Assembly (NCBI RefSeq): GCF_029784165.1
Contig: NC_073696.1
Location: 6,696,001-6,760,000, forward strand
DNA length: 64,000 nt
Direction: 5' to 3'
Origin: Wyeomyia smithii
Lineage: Eukaryota > Arthropoda > Insecta > Diptera > Culicidae
The translations under genes were made by a program, and so were the position numbers. Below, piece after piece: positions 10,034 through 21,846 of the stretch. How positions within the stretch are numbered: position 1 is the stretch's first letter; each line of letters begins with the position of its first letter. The notes beneath the pieces are model-generated. The model did not search any database. It saw only the letters and a program-made list of their open reading frames with translations, and was not told the DNA's origin.

Positions 10034-12997
10034 GTGGCAGAACCATTATATTTTAACATAAGTAATAACTTGAATAACACTTCTTCGCTTCCTCGACAGA
10101 ATGCGACTGAAATTCTTATCTACTGTCAGAATTTCAATCGCATGAAAAGCCCAAGCAAAATGAAAGAAATTCAACAAAATCTATTGTCGTCATCTTTTAA
10201 AATAATTTTAGGAACTTAAAGTAGCTGGGACGAAAGCGTAAAAAGCGAAGAAGTATTTGGAAACAATTATAATGTATTCCGGCACGATCGGAATTTGTCT
10301 ACCAGTCAAAAAAAGTCAGGCGGTGGAGTCCTCATTGCCATTAATGTAGACTTTACTTCTGAAGAAATAATATCCGACAAATATAAAGAATTTGAACACG
10401 TATGGGCCGAAGCATTTATTGCTGGCGAAGAACATATCTTCTGTTCCGTGTACTTTCCACCGGAACATGCTCATAAACATTCGTATGAATTATTTTTCAA
10501 AACTCTAGAATCTATTATGTCTAACATGAAACCAGAAGTAAAACTGCATGTCTATGGCGACTTCAACCAACGTAATGCAGACTTTATTGAAGACATTGAA
10601 AATGAATCTATCTTACTCCCAGTCGTAGGCGAAAACGAAACACTGCAGTATCTTTTTGGCAAATCCTCAGAACTCGGTCTATATCAAATCAATCATGTCA
10701 AAAACAAACAAAATGCTTATTTAGACCTATTATTCACAAACTGCACTGAAGACTTCTGTGTAGATGCATCATTGACTCCCATCTGGAAAAATGAAGCATT
10801 CCACACAGCAATTGAATATTCAATAGTAATGAATAACACTTCGTACCCCAGCGACTGCGAGTACGAGGATGTACCGGAATACCACAAAACTGACTTCGAA
10901 CAAGTCAAACGTAGACTTCGCATAATAAATTGGCGTAGTATAATTTGTAAAGAAGGAAATGTCAACGAAGAAGTAACAAAATTTTATGAAATAATTAATC
11001 AAATTATATCAGAAAATGTACCTCTAAAAAAAAGAAGACGAACGAACACCAACAAATATACAGTGTGGTTTAATCCACAATTGAAGAACCTAAAACATAG
11101 AAAACAAAAAGCACATAAAATATACAAAAAAGACAACAATAGCGAAAATCTTCAAAATTACCTAGAAATTTGCTGTCAACTTGACGCAGCCATTAAAATT
11201 GCACATGAAGAACATAATCGTAAAATCGAACATCAAATCAAGTCTTGCCCTAAGAACTTCTTTAATTACGTAAAAACCAAACTAAAAAGTAACAACTTTC
11301 CATCACGAATGCATCTTGACGGTAATGTAGGACAAACTAGTAATGAAATATGTAGTCTTTTTGCCACTATTTTTCAAGAAATTTACACCACATATGAAGA
11401 AACAGATCGCGACCGCGAATACTTCTCGTATTTTCCTGAATTTTCGAATTCTTTATCTGTCAATCAAATATCTGAATTCGAAATTCAAAACGCACTTAAA
11501 AATTTAGACGCTACGAAAGGTCCTGGACCTGACAGAATAGCTCCAAATTTCCTCAAAAACTTGGCAGAAGAACTATCTACACCCTTACAACACCTTTTTA
11601 ACATGTCCCTGAAGAATGGAATTTTCCCAGAACTCTGGAAAACTTCATATTTAGTGCCAATTTTCAAATCTGGCGCTAAATCTGACATTCGTAATTATCG
11701 TGGAATCGCCATTATTTCATGCATTCCAAAATTATTTGAATCAATAATTAATGAAAAAATCTTTCAACAAGTAAAACACCAAATTACAACTCAACAGCAC
11801 GGCTTTTACAAAGGCCGATCAACTACCACAAATCTTTTGGAATTCATAACTTTCACTCTGACTGTAATGGACAACGGTAACCACGTAGAAGCTCTTTATA
11901 CGGACTTTAGCAAGGCATTTGACAGAATCGACATACCATTATTGCTCTTCAAGCTCGAAAAATACGGAACTGAAACAAAATTTTTGGAATGGCTGCAGTC
12001 ATACTTAACAAAACGAACACAAATAGTCCGCTTTCAAAATTTTTTTTTCAAACCCAATAGAAGTAACTTCTGGGGTTCCTCAAGGTTCCCACCTGGGCCC
12101 TCTTCTTTTTATATTATACGTAAATGACTTTTCCTTTCCTTTCTTCTTAAGTCAATACATGTGCTTGTATATGCTGATGACATGAAGCTCTTTATAGAAA
12201 TAACCAATGCAGAAGACTTCGAAATATTCCAGAATGAAATTAATGTTTTCTACACTTGGTGCAACAAAAGCCTATTACAACTCAACATTAAAAAATGTAA
12301 TTCAATAGCCTTTAGCATAAAAACAGTAACACCACCTACAAACATTCTCTTAGGAAACCAACCAGTAGAAAAATGCAAAATCGTAAGGGACCTAGGCGTA
12401 ATCTTAGACTCCAAACTTACATTCATAGAACATTATAATACAATTATCAACAAAGCAAATAGTATGCTGGGCTTTATAAAACGCTTCGGCCACAATTTTT
12501 AAGACCCATATACAATCAAACTATTATATATTACATACGTCCGACCAATTCTGGAATACTGTAGCATTGTATGGAATCCCTATATTGCCACATATGAAGA
12601 ACGCATTGAATCTGTCCAAAAACAATTTCTTTTGTACGCGCTTCGTAAGCTAAATTGGACATCATTTCCCTTACCATCATATGAAGCACGCTGCATGCTT
12701 ATAGACATACAAGCACTTAAAGAACGCCGCGATCTTTCAATGCTTTATTTTATCAATGACATTATTTCTCAACGCGTGCAATCTACTCAATTATTCTCAC
12801 AACTAAATTTTTATGCACCCAGTCGTCAATTGAAAAAACGAAAAATATTTTCGGAAAATTCTCACAGAACAAACTACTCAAAAAATGGCCCAATAAATCG
12901 CATTATGCGTCACTATAATCAGCACTGCGAAAGTATCGACATCACCATGGGCAGAAATCAAATAAAAAAACGACTTACTACTGGAAATAATGTATAG
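10034..12997 (+). pseudogene. Jockey-1 ORF2: endonuclease plus reverse transcriptase, four small lesions
   Basis: One 988-codon frame can be followed throughout. Endonuclease blocks: ILIYCQNFNRM (N-terminal Asn block), GGGVLIAI, VYFPPE, VYGDFNQRN, and YLDLLFTN. Reverse transcriptase blocks: KGPGPDRIAPNFLKN, YRGIAIISCIPKLFE, QQHGFYKGRSTTTNL, YTDFSKAFDRID, and the catalytic VYADDMK near 12165. The C-terminal thumb region includes YALRKLNW and LPSYEARCMLID, typical of Jockey. Lesions: in-frame TAA at 10217-10219 and 12500-12502, an extra base in the T run at 12040-12048, and a compensating shift between about 12130 and 12160. No RNase H is present, as expected for Jockey. The initiator is uncertain since the frame opens right after ORF1. 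Confidence 0.85.
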
Positions 12998-13085
12998 AAT
13001 ATAAGAAAACATTGTATTATTATAACTGTAGTCTACATTTGCTTGACAAAATAAATAAATAAATAAACAAATAAATAAATAAAAA

Positions 13086-14305
13086 GATAACTAAACGATT
13101 CACAAATAGGCTTAGATCTGTAATATTTGAAGGTGAATTCATCCATTAGGACTTTATTTGTCAGATGAATTACACAAAATACAAATACAAATTATTGGCT
13201 CGATCACGCGTTGAAATCAAGGCGACCATATATGACGAAAAAAAAAGCTCTTTCATAAGGACAATGCTTCCGGTCGTTCTGCTCACTACATTTAGCTCCG
13301 AGTGACTATTTACTGAATCCCGTGGTAAAAAGTACTTTCCAGTAAATGATTCCGCTAGAATAAAGCAGCAGAGTTGGAAACATACGACTATTTGGAAGAA
13401 CTTGACGCGTTTGAGAACAAAATTGGCACTCAAAATTTAGACGATCAAAAATGTACGAAGCTATTCGACCTTTAGTTTTTTCTAAATTTTTCCATGTGAT
13501 AAGAAATTGCGAAAGAATTGGCAACAAAACCAATTTAGTGTTGAGAGCGTTAAAACTCTACGTTAAATTTGAATAGTTAACAGATGCATTTTTTCATCCG
13601 AATAATGTTAATGGGATTGGTGAAATTTTTGAGTTAAAGTTTGGCTGCTTGCCGGAATTGTGGAGGTCAGCAGATTATTCTGAGCGAGAGAAGTAACATT
13701 TTTTTCGAAGTTTAGTTCAGTTTGAACTTTGAAGTGGCACGCATCTAAAATGAAAAATGTACACTGATAACATATTTGTTGCCCAGAGCACCTTCTGTTG
13801 ATTGATAGACAAGCAAGGTAATGAAATTTGACGCGTTTGAGGCTTGATTTCGCGTGCAAGACCCTGGTAACAATATTGGTTTTATCAAAGTTTTGTAGTG
13901 CTCAACACAGCCAAAAAGCGCTCTAAAACTTTGATATAGTCAGTTTTGTTACTGCGGAGAGGATCTGAGGCAGTTTTTCTATGACAAAGGCATTTCAAAA
14001 CAATATTATTATTTTCAAGCTGCTGTGCTTTTATTTTTAGATTTGCCTAGCTTCTAAGTAAATGCTATAAATAGACATTTCACAATGATTAGCATACAAT
14101 CTTGTATCTATCTGACACGAATTCACGAAAACTGTATCCTAAGCGTGATGAGTTATTTGGATTCTTGGGATTTTCGATGGTTGGTAAATGGCTAGACAAT
14201 CCGGTACATCCTGTACCTGCAGGTATAAAATAGATCCATGAGAGGTATCACTGGTGATCCTTTAACCTCTTGTCCAGTAATTCTCATCCTTACCTCCACG
14301 TGGTG
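13086..14305. other. Spacer without recognisable genes
   Basis: No supported coding sequence. A short motif, CTCAAACGCGTCAA, recurs in similar form near 13405 and 13832 (minus orientation), so an old interspersed repeat may be present, but its limits cannot be set. Confidence 0.45.
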
Positions 14306-14309
14306 CCGA

Positions 14310-14530
14310 CTGGTGTACGAGTAACCTTAGGAGCTCCGTAGCCGCAAGGTTACAGAGTCTGCTTTGGTAAGCGGGTGGTCGTGGGTTCGAATCTTAGTAG
14401 AATCAGGCCATTTGGTTGTCAAAGGACTTCAGCATGGGTTCATTCTCAGGCTCCCCACCACGTACCCTTCTTTCAATCTAAATTCTACAGTACCCCTGTT
14501 GACTCTTCTTCTAACAAAAATAAGTCCCTA
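14310..14530 (+). mobile_element. tRNA-derived SINE
   Basis: A pol III type internal promoter is visible: an A-box-like CCGTAGCCGCAAGG near 14335 and a B box, GGGTTCGAATC, at about 14391, 50-60 nt apart as in tRNA genes. A non-tRNA body follows (CTCCCCACCACGTACCCTTC). The tRNA-like part lacks a good cloverleaf 3' half, so it is a SINE and not a tRNA gene. Boundaries are approximate and no target duplication was found. Confidence 0.6.
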
Positions 14531-15654
14531 TTATAATTAAACTGGTGTGAGTAACATATGAAAGTTCTCTCCAGGGAATTGTAATTAGGCGATATTGTTA
14601 GGATCGACAGAGGCTTGGTATATTAGAGCAGTAAGCTTGAAACGGAAAGGTAAAACTTACACACAAGCACGGATATGAATGATAAGCGTATCATTTACTT
14701 CAATAGTGATACTGCCAACAATATGAAGTGCGGAGTACAGAAAACACCTGGGCAATATTACAATAGATCTAATCTCTGGTCGTAGTGATGAGTCCACACC
14801 AGGGATGTTACGGATGTGATTTTTCAGACATCTGCAGATGCGGATGCGGATAGGCGAAAAAGTTTGATAACGATTGGAAACTCAAAACATGAGACTGCCG
14901 ATTTCTCAATTTCAAAGCACTCGAGTACTTACGAATGAATTGCAGAGCCGCGAATTCGACATCGTAGCGCGGCAGGAGGTGTGTTGAAAATATTCTATGG
15001 TGCGTACGCTTCGGGATGATCATACCATCTACCAGAGCTGAAGGAAAAACATATGAGCTGGGTACAGTTTTAATTGTGATGGGCGAGATGCAGAAGCGGG
15101 CGATTGGGAGGTGGCCGATCACTCCCCGAATGTGACGGTTGAGGATCAAAGGCCGATTGTTAAATGTCAGTATCATCAATCACCTCCGCCCTCACCTCGG
15201 AAGTACCGATGATGATCAGGGTTGGTATTCTACGCGATTTTTTGGGACTCGTAAGTAATCTACGTAGTATACTGTATTCTACGTTTTCTACGGTAGAAAA
15301 CCTCTTGCAAGTAGAAACTCGAAAATTCACAGTATGAGTCATAAAATGCCGTTCGCTGCGCTGCTTAGGTGTATTCAAATATCTTAAATACCAATATAGT
15401 TCACTTACGTGAAATTATGAAGACAAATTGAAAATGACAGAAGCGTTAGTCACCTTTTCGACCGCTAGGTGCGCCACTTCTGATCTTGTTCTACACGATA
15501 TGCAAAAAGAGTAACTTTTGACAATAATATTACCCTAATGGGTACACTGAAAAAAATGCACATTTTATTGTGAAGTGGACTCGGCTGAATATTTTATAAT
15601 AATTAAGTTCGCCTATGTATGAGGCAATCATTGGGTGGTGTTCCACGGTTTGTA

Positions 15655-16800
15655 CGTTTGTCGACCTCAGACAACATTTTGAATTGTAAGATGGCGACTT
15701 CCAGTGACTGGAAAAGAGATGAAAATGACCAAATACCACCTAATATGGATGTTTTTTTAACCGGAATGACGCTCAGAGGCCAGAAATTGTCTCTGAATAC
15801 CATTTTGAAATCCAAGATGCCGACTTCCGGTTTCTGAGAAACAGCGAGATATGACCAAATATCACCCAATATGGGTATTTCCGAAATCGTGATGATGCAC
15901 TGAAACCACAAATCGACCTCAGACAACATTTTGAGTTGTAAAACGGCGACTTTTGGTGACTGGAAAACTGCCGAAAATGACCCAAAAACAACCAAATATG
16001 GGTGTTTCTTTAACCAGAATGATGCTAAGAGGCCAGAAATTGTCTCCAAATGCCATTTTGAAATCCAATATGGCGACTTCCGGTTCCTTAACAACAGTGG
16101 CAAAAGACCAAATAACACTCATTATGGGTATTTTCGGGATTGTTATGATGCACTGAAGCTACGAAGCGACCTCAGACAACATTATGAATTGTAAGATGAC
16201 GACTTCCGGTGAATGGGAAACTGCCGAGAATGACCAAATACCACCCAATATGGGTATTTCTTCAACCGATCGATTTCCATCCAATATGAGATGCTTCGAT
16301 ACCAGAATGATACACAGGAGCTAGAATCGACCACAGACACCATTATTAATTCTAAGATGGTGACGTCCGATTCCTGGAAAACAGCCGAAATGACTCAATA
16401 ACACCTATTATTGGTGTTTCTTAAACCAGAATGACGATCAGGGAGCAGAAATTGTCTCCAAATGCCATTTTAAAATCTAGGGTGGTGACTTCCGGTTTTT
16501 GGAAAATAGCCTAAAGTGACCAAATACCACCCAATATGAGTGTTTCTTTAACCAGAATGATGCATGAAGCTAAAAATTGACCTCAGACACCATTTTGAAT
16601 TGTAAGATGGCAACTTCTGGAAAACAGCCGAATACTACTGCATATGAATATTCCCGTGATCGAAATAATGTATAGAAGCCAAGCATTGACCCTGGACACC
16701 ATCTTGAATTCGAAGATGACCACTTTCAGTTTCTGGAAAACAACGAAAATAACTAAATACCACCCAATATGAGTGTTTTCGGAATAGAGGTGATGTACTA
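15655..16800. repeat. 253-bp tandem array made of two related half-units
   Basis: The motif GACCTCAGACAACATTTTGA recurs at about 15662, 15915, 16168, 16328, 16578 and 16687 with drift. The first spacings are 253 and 253 bp; later ones (160, 250, 108) reflect deletions. Within each unit a second, related half begins with GAGGCCAGAAATTGTCTCC and again contains GGCGACTTCCGG and ACCAAATA-CACCCAATATGGG. So the monomer is about 110-145 bp and the higher-order unit is a dimer. Open frames crossing it are by-products of the repeat. Confidence 0.8.
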
Positions 16801-17689
16801 AAGGCAAAAGTCGAGGATGTTGTCATTCCGATAAAACCAATAATTTCAAACGATATAAACAAATCGCAAGAAATCAATAAATTTGGAATGTTGAAATTTA
16901 TTAAATTAAACACAAAAATAGGCGGGACGAAGTTTGTCGGGTCAGCTAATAAATACATAAATATTCTGGTTGAAGCAAAGCTGCAAGTGATGAATACGAA
17001 GATTAGAACTGGAGAGCAAAAAATTCGGAGGGATAAAAAAAAACAAAAAAATACTTTCAAAACGAAGAAAACTAAACATTAAATAATAGTTTTTGCATAA
17101 CAGTTGTTATCACTAATTATGTTTGTTTTGTTGAAAATCTTTTGTATATAATATAATAAAGCTTTTAAACCAATTACAACATTATATGTATCCATACTTA
17201 AATTGTTAAATTGATAGCTAAAAGTTGCACAACAACCATATACGACTATTGACAACCATTGTGCGGTTTCTTCTTTTATCTTTTCCACGAGGTTATTGAA
17301 ACATTCATTTAATTGTACACTTCGTGGCCTGATTATAGAGCTTGAGCTTGACGACCGCACATTTCGTAGTTGCTTCCCGTTATGGATCTGAGCTAGTGAA
17401 GTTAAACAGGGAACCACGTATATAGCAACTTGGAATTAGTTTATCATTTACACGTCGTGGCCTGATTATTTGAATATTTCTTCTTCGTGCCTTGATAAGC
17501 TACATCTATTATATTATCCATATTTAACTCCCGGAATGGTGTTAGTTTTACATACAAACAATATACGCACGAAGTCTGCAACATATTTTTTTCTGTGAAA
17601 GTATGAAATTGAGTCAACTAAATCTAAAATTGAGTAAATTCAGTTTCGTGTGTGAGAATGTCAACGCTCACAGAAATTCAACAACAATG

Positions 17690-18725
17690 CACAGTGGTAC
17701 AGTAAGTCAATGTAGGCGGACATGAGTTTTTCGATGCGATTTTGTGGTTGTAGAGTAAATTTTTTTTCTAAGAACTTGTTTCTTATATTTAGTCTACTTT
17801 TATGTGCAAATGAAAATTAGGGTGGTCCTGAAATTGACTAAATAAAAAAACTAACTTTTTTATTTGCAGAAATAAATGTATACATTCATCGGTACAGTTG
17901 TAGATCAACTAATTTTAAGCAACTTTCGGTATTTCTTCACAATATTTAAACAATATTTCTCGCGTAATTTTTCAAAAGGACCTAAGTAATAATGAGAGAT
18001 TCTCTCCTCTCTCACTTTGTTTCGTTATTTACGTCTTCATTATAAATATTTTCCAAGCTTTCTTCCCTTAATCGAGAGATTGTAATACTGTCTTGCTTAC
18101 TATGCTTTGAGTGTCATGAAATATGGGAAATATAACATAGTTATTGATCAAAGAGAAAGTAAACAAAGAGAGTCTCTTAATGTAAGATAGGTCCTTTTAA
18201 AAAATTACGCGAGATTTGTTCTTTCAAATGATACCAAAAAATATTATTTATGTTTGCCCTAAACGGAGACATCAATATATCAAAAGGGCCTAAAATAGAA
18301 ACAGTGAAAACTCTTCATCTGTACAATATATCGACAATGTTTTTTAGTCAAAATTGGCGTATTTTTGATTAAAGTTACCGAAGAAAACTTTGTTTTTATA
18401 TTTGAATTGAAAAAATAGAGCGAAAAGACTGTTTTTGGAAACCAAATTTGATGTCTACAAAAAAGTTTTTTTACAAAGTTACTTAGAATAAGTTGGTCTA
18501 CAAGTTTGCCAAAGAATGTTTACAATTATTTATGCAAATAAAAACAAGTTAGTTTGTTTTTATTTCGTTGATTTTAGGACCACCCTAATTTTCATTCGCA
18601 CATAAATAGAGGACTAGGGCTATGTATAAGAAAAAACTTTTTACAAAAACTACGGCTTAAAACCGCAAACCAAAATCGCAACGAAAAGCTTATGTCCGCC
18701 TAAATTGCCTTACTGTACCACTGTG
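17690..18725. mobile_element. Transib-like non-autonomous element with CACAGTG termini (copy A)
   Basis: The ends are CACAGTGGTACAGTAAG and its inverse (CTTACTGTACCACTGTG, one mismatch), and the inverted repeats continue inward for roughly 190 bp each (GGCGGACATGAG, TTTTCG-TGCGATTTTG, ATGAAAATTAGGGTGG). CAATG flanks both sides (17685-17689 and 18726-18730), a 5-bp duplication. Transib transposons are known for 5-bp duplications and termini like the V(D)J heptamer CACAGTG. No transposase is encoded. It carries an internal 255-bp MITE absent from the other copy (60985-61749). Confidence 0.75.
17959..18213. mobile_element. 255-bp MITE nested in the CACAGTG element
   Basis: Near-perfect inverted repeats begin CTCGCGTAATTTTT and extend through AAAAGGACCTA. 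The related copy at 60985-61749 lacks this block at the same place, giving an empty site. ATTT flanks both sides (17955-17958, 18214-18217), a putative 4-bp duplication, although T-rich flanks make its length uncertain. Confidence 0.72.
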
Positions 18726-18842
18726 CAATGAGTTTAGTTACCTTTTTCACCACAAGAGGGGGTGTTCCCTGTCTGTCTTCACGGAAATATATGGGAAATT
18801 CGAGAGTGAACTATATTGTTATTTTAAGATATTTGGTGTATT

Positions 18843-19845
18843 TAAGTAAAGGGGAGAATTACTATAACAAAAAAAGAAACACGAAGACGCAAGTATTTTC
18901 CGGACTATTTTGTGATTATTGCGAAACAAGCAATGATAAAGAAACTCAAAAAAGCAAACAAAGTTTACACTCAATATTTTTAATCGTGATTCACGGTTCA
19001 ACAACATATTTGTTGTCATCCAAAAATGCTAATGAAAGCAAAAGTGCATAATATACGTCACATACAAAATCAGTGCAACAGCAATGGCGCAACTAAGGCC
19101 TGATATCTACACAACTATGCTATCGCTGTCAAATCTCATATATTTAGAGCGTACCCAACATCTCAATGGTTCATGGTTCCCCTGGCATATAAGGCACCAA
19201 AAATTCCATGCAACTTTAAACGGTTGCAGGGAGAATTCTTTACACTCTCGGGAAAAATAGCTCTAAAATGAGTAAGATTTGACGCATTTTCGAAAAGAGT
19301 AGAACAACTCATAAACTGAGTAACTCTGTAAATATGCATAATTGAGAAGCAAGGCATTTTAAAAACTGAGTGATTGTTACTCACTTTTTGGGTACAGTAT
19401 TACTCAGTTTTGAGTTAAGTTATTACTCATTTTTTGGGTTCTGAATTGCTACTTAATTTAATTTACTAATTTATATAAAGTTTCGAAGATAAAATTAAAC
19501 ATATCTGGGTTTGTTGTTTGTACTGGCTAGAAAGCCCTAGAATGTTTTGCATACGGGAGGTATTTCTTATCCGAAAACTTATGAAACACATCAAAAACAA
19601 AATCGATCGATGGAGATTAAAAGCAATGATTTTAAATGTCAAATTCGTTCTCAATTCACACAAAATGATTATCACAATTAAATAAAATAATATTTTTAAA
19701 CCTAAATTTCCTTTATTCTTTGTGTAATTCACCATTCACCACTCTCCGCAGGTTTTCGTAGAATACTCGTTTTTGGTTAGGTATTCTACCAGAGGTATTC
19801 TACGTAGAAAACTCGTCGAAAACTACATGAGGTTTTCTACATGAC
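18843..19845. other. Remainder of the hAT-like element, noncoding
   Basis: This is hAT-like interior to the right of the 3.46-kb insertion. It has no transposase motif. Short recurring words (ACTCATTTT, GAGTAAGATTTG) occur between 19260 and 19440, and the TTCTACG subterminal repeats lie at 19755-19840. Confidence 0.5.
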
Positions 19846-20471
19846 ATCCCTGATGATGATATAGATGAATTCTACGTGCAGCTGGACCGCGAATACGACC
19901 GCTGCCGAACACATGATATTAAGATCATCATCGGGGATTATAACGCTCAGATCGGCCAGGAGGAGAAAGATTATGGCCGTACGTAGTACCTTCTTCCAGC
20001 ATAATTTACCATATCGGTACATCTGGAGGTTACCGAATCAGACCGAATTACAAATTGACCACGTATTGATAAATCGACCATTTCTCGGCACTTCTCGGAT
20101 ATCACCGACGTAAAAACCTACTGAGACGCCAACATCGATTCGAAGCACTACCTACTGATGGTGAAGATGCCCCCAAAACTCTCCATTGTCGTGACTGAAG
20201 CAAATCGACATCGCTGAGTGAGAACTAGTTGCATTCGCTCGAGGCATCGCTGCCGGAAGAGAGCGAGTTGGTTGAATTCCCTCTCGAGGACTGTTGGGGC
20301 ATCGTGAATACAAGCGTAGCGCAGAACGTCCTGGGGCATATGGAACGAAACCGACTGAAAAAGTGGTTCGACGATGAGTGTTGGAAGGTGTTGGACGAGA
20401 AGAACGCTGCGCGGGTACTTATATTGCGCCATGCTACCCGTCAGAACATGGAGCAATATATATATAAAAGG

Positions 20472-20600
20472 GGCAGGGGCCTAGCGTAGTTGGTACCAGC
20501 TCCGCCAACTACGCTGGTGGCCTGGATTCAAATGCCGCCGGTCCGTTAAGAGGTCCTGTTCGGGGTCGCTTGCCCGGGTGTCGCTAATTGGCACAACAAC
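20472..20600 (+). mobile_element. tRNA-derived SINE fragment (Feilai-like) inside the RTE-like LINE
   Basis: The stretch GGGGCCTAGCGTAGTTGG contains an A-box-like TAGCGTAGTTGG and GGATTCAAATGCC matches a B box, about 45 nt downstream. The head is similar to the minus-strand SINE at 40165-40441 (GGGGGCCTAGTGTGGTTGG). It interrupts the RTE-like frame after MEQYIYKR. The body is short, so it is truncated. Confidence 0.6.
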
Positions 20601-21585
20601 AGTGGCGGAAATAGACCGCCGGAAAACAAGCGAGATTAAAAAACAATTGACTGAAGAGGAGACCGAAGAGGAAACGGCAAAACTAACTTTTCCTGAAGAT
20701 GATACCGCAAGGAAGAGGAGGAATTCGAGGTACTAGAACAGCTGAATCACTCTCTCTGAACACTTGTATGGCGTGCAGCAAGAGAACCATCTGCTATGCT
20801 ATCAAGCGGCTGAAGAACAACAAATCGACCGGAAAGATGGTATCGGATAAGTGGGCCGTGTGCCAGCATCAATTGATTGTTAAGACTTGGGATTCCGAAC
20901 AGCTACCGGAGGAGTGGAAGAATAGGGTCTATGTCTACAAAAAGGGGGACTGTGGGAACCATCGTATGATCACCATCCTGAATACCGTCTACAAAGTTTT
21001 TTCCTAAGTCATCTTCCGACATCTAGCGCTACTAGTTAATTAATTTATGGGAAGTTACCAAGCTGGCTTCATAGATGGTCGGTCAACTTCGGACCAGATC
21101 TTCACTGTTCTCTTCACTGCATCTATTCATCGATTTTAAAGCCGCCTATGGTACTATTGACGAGAACGGCTTTCCCTGGAGGCTGATCTGACTGGGATTT
21201 CGGGTGAATTGTTCGACGCATTAAAATCCGCAAAAGACTTGGGAAAGGTAATGGTCTCTCTTGCCTACTGTTCAACACTGCGCTAGAAGGTGTTATGTGA
21301 CGAGCGGCGTTCAATATTCAGGGCACGTTTTTCAACCGATCCAGCCAATTTGTCTGCATTGCCGACGACGTAGACATTATTGGAAGAACATTTGAGTCTG
21401 TGACAGACCAGTACACCAGACTTAAATATCTACGGAAGTCCCGCCTTCTATGAGTTTTACCAGCATCTCTGGTGGAACAGATTCAGTCCTCGCACAAAGT
21501 GGATCCTGTACAAAACGCTTATAAGACCTGTTGTTCTCTACGGGCACGAGACGTGGACAATGCTCGAAGAGGACTTGTGAACATG

Positions 21586-21846
21586 CTTGTCATTCTCCTC
21601 AGTATGTGAAAGGAGAGGAGAAAAAAATCACCGCGCACTTCCCTTCCAGTATGTGCCTGCGTGTAGCAAATGCTTTCACCACACTGCTTCTTTCTCCACT
21701 CCAAAGTGTCTCAACCAGCTAACAGAGAGACAAACTCACCCCACATCTGATAGAAACGAGAGGGGTGAATCACTCTACAGCGAAAACGCAGAAATACACA
21801 ACAGTTTCCACTGGCGATTAGTCCGGGAGGTGAAGAAAAACCTACC
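21586..21846. other. Unassigned spacer next to retroposon copy 1
   Basis: No gene is recognised. The last 23 bases (21824-21846) are the left target duplication of the retroposon at 21847-23412. Confidence 0.5.

Larger units (their letters stand above)
8214..13085 (+). mobile_element. Nearly full-length Jockey-clade LINE (Jockey-1)
   Basis: The layout is 5' UTR (about 8214-8417), ORF1 (8418-10019), a 14-nt gap, ORF2 with endonuclease and reverse transcriptase (10034-12997), a short 3' UTR, and a 3' tail of repeated AAAT at about 13048-13085. Total length near 4.9 kb fits a complete Jockey-type element. Both ORFs run forward in the usual order. The 5' boundary is estimated and no target duplication was identified. 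The few lesions in ORF2 suggest a recent insertion. Confidence 0.85.
15376..18835. mobile_element. 3.46-kb inverted-terminal-repeat element, copy A
   Basis: The left end reads CAAATATCTTAAATA followed by CAATATAGTTCAC; the right end is its reverse complement with few changes, ending at 18835. GTGTATT flanks both sides (15369-15375 and 18836-18842; the match extends to GGTGTATT if the last G is counted in the flank), so the duplication is 7-8 bp. There is no transposase. From left to right it holds about 280 bp of unique sequence, a 253-bp tandem array (about 15655-16800), about 850 bp of unique sequence, the CACAGTG-ended element, and about 110 bp of unique sequence. A second copy is at 56865-61841. 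The superfamily is unknown to me; 8-bp duplications fit hAT or P. Confidence 0.78.
15217..19852. mobile_element. hAT-like non-autonomous DNA element with 8-bp target duplication
   Basis: The insert starts CAGGGTTGG and ends CATCCCTG, and is flanked by identical ATGATGAT copies at 15209-15216 and 19853-19860. An 8-bp duplication and CAGGG ends are typical of hAT transposons. Both ends carry repeated TTCTACG/TTTTCTACG words, as expected for subterminal transposase-binding repeats. No transposase frame is present; the interior is mostly a later insertion (15376-18835). The insertion site is inside the endonuclease of an RTE-like LINE, whose frame rejoins across the duplication. Confidence 0.8.
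14865..21585 (+). pseudogene. Eroded RTE-like LINE pol gene, split by nested insertions
   Basis: Endonuclease sequence begins near 14865 (VLTNELQSREFDIVA) and reaches HLGST just before the hAT-like insert at 15217. It resumes at 19853 with DDDIDEFYVQLDREYDRC, IIIGDYNAQIG, STFFQHNLPYRYIW and QIDHVLI, showing both sides are one gene. After a SINE at about 20472-20600, connecting and reverse transcriptase segments follow: IKRLKNNKSTGK, LPEEWKNRVYVYKKGD, GSYQAGFIDGRSTSDQIFTV, FVCIADDVDIIGRTFE, and a C-terminal RPVVLYGHETWTMLEED. Many stops and frameshifts make it non-functional. The exact clade is tentative; motifs match endonuclease-reverse transcriptases commonly called RTE-like in insects. Confidence 0.8.

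Noticed and set aside
15603..16194. Overlapping frames on both strands with repeated SILGGIWSF-like text
   Set aside because: They are translations of the 253-bp tandem array, not a repeat protein.
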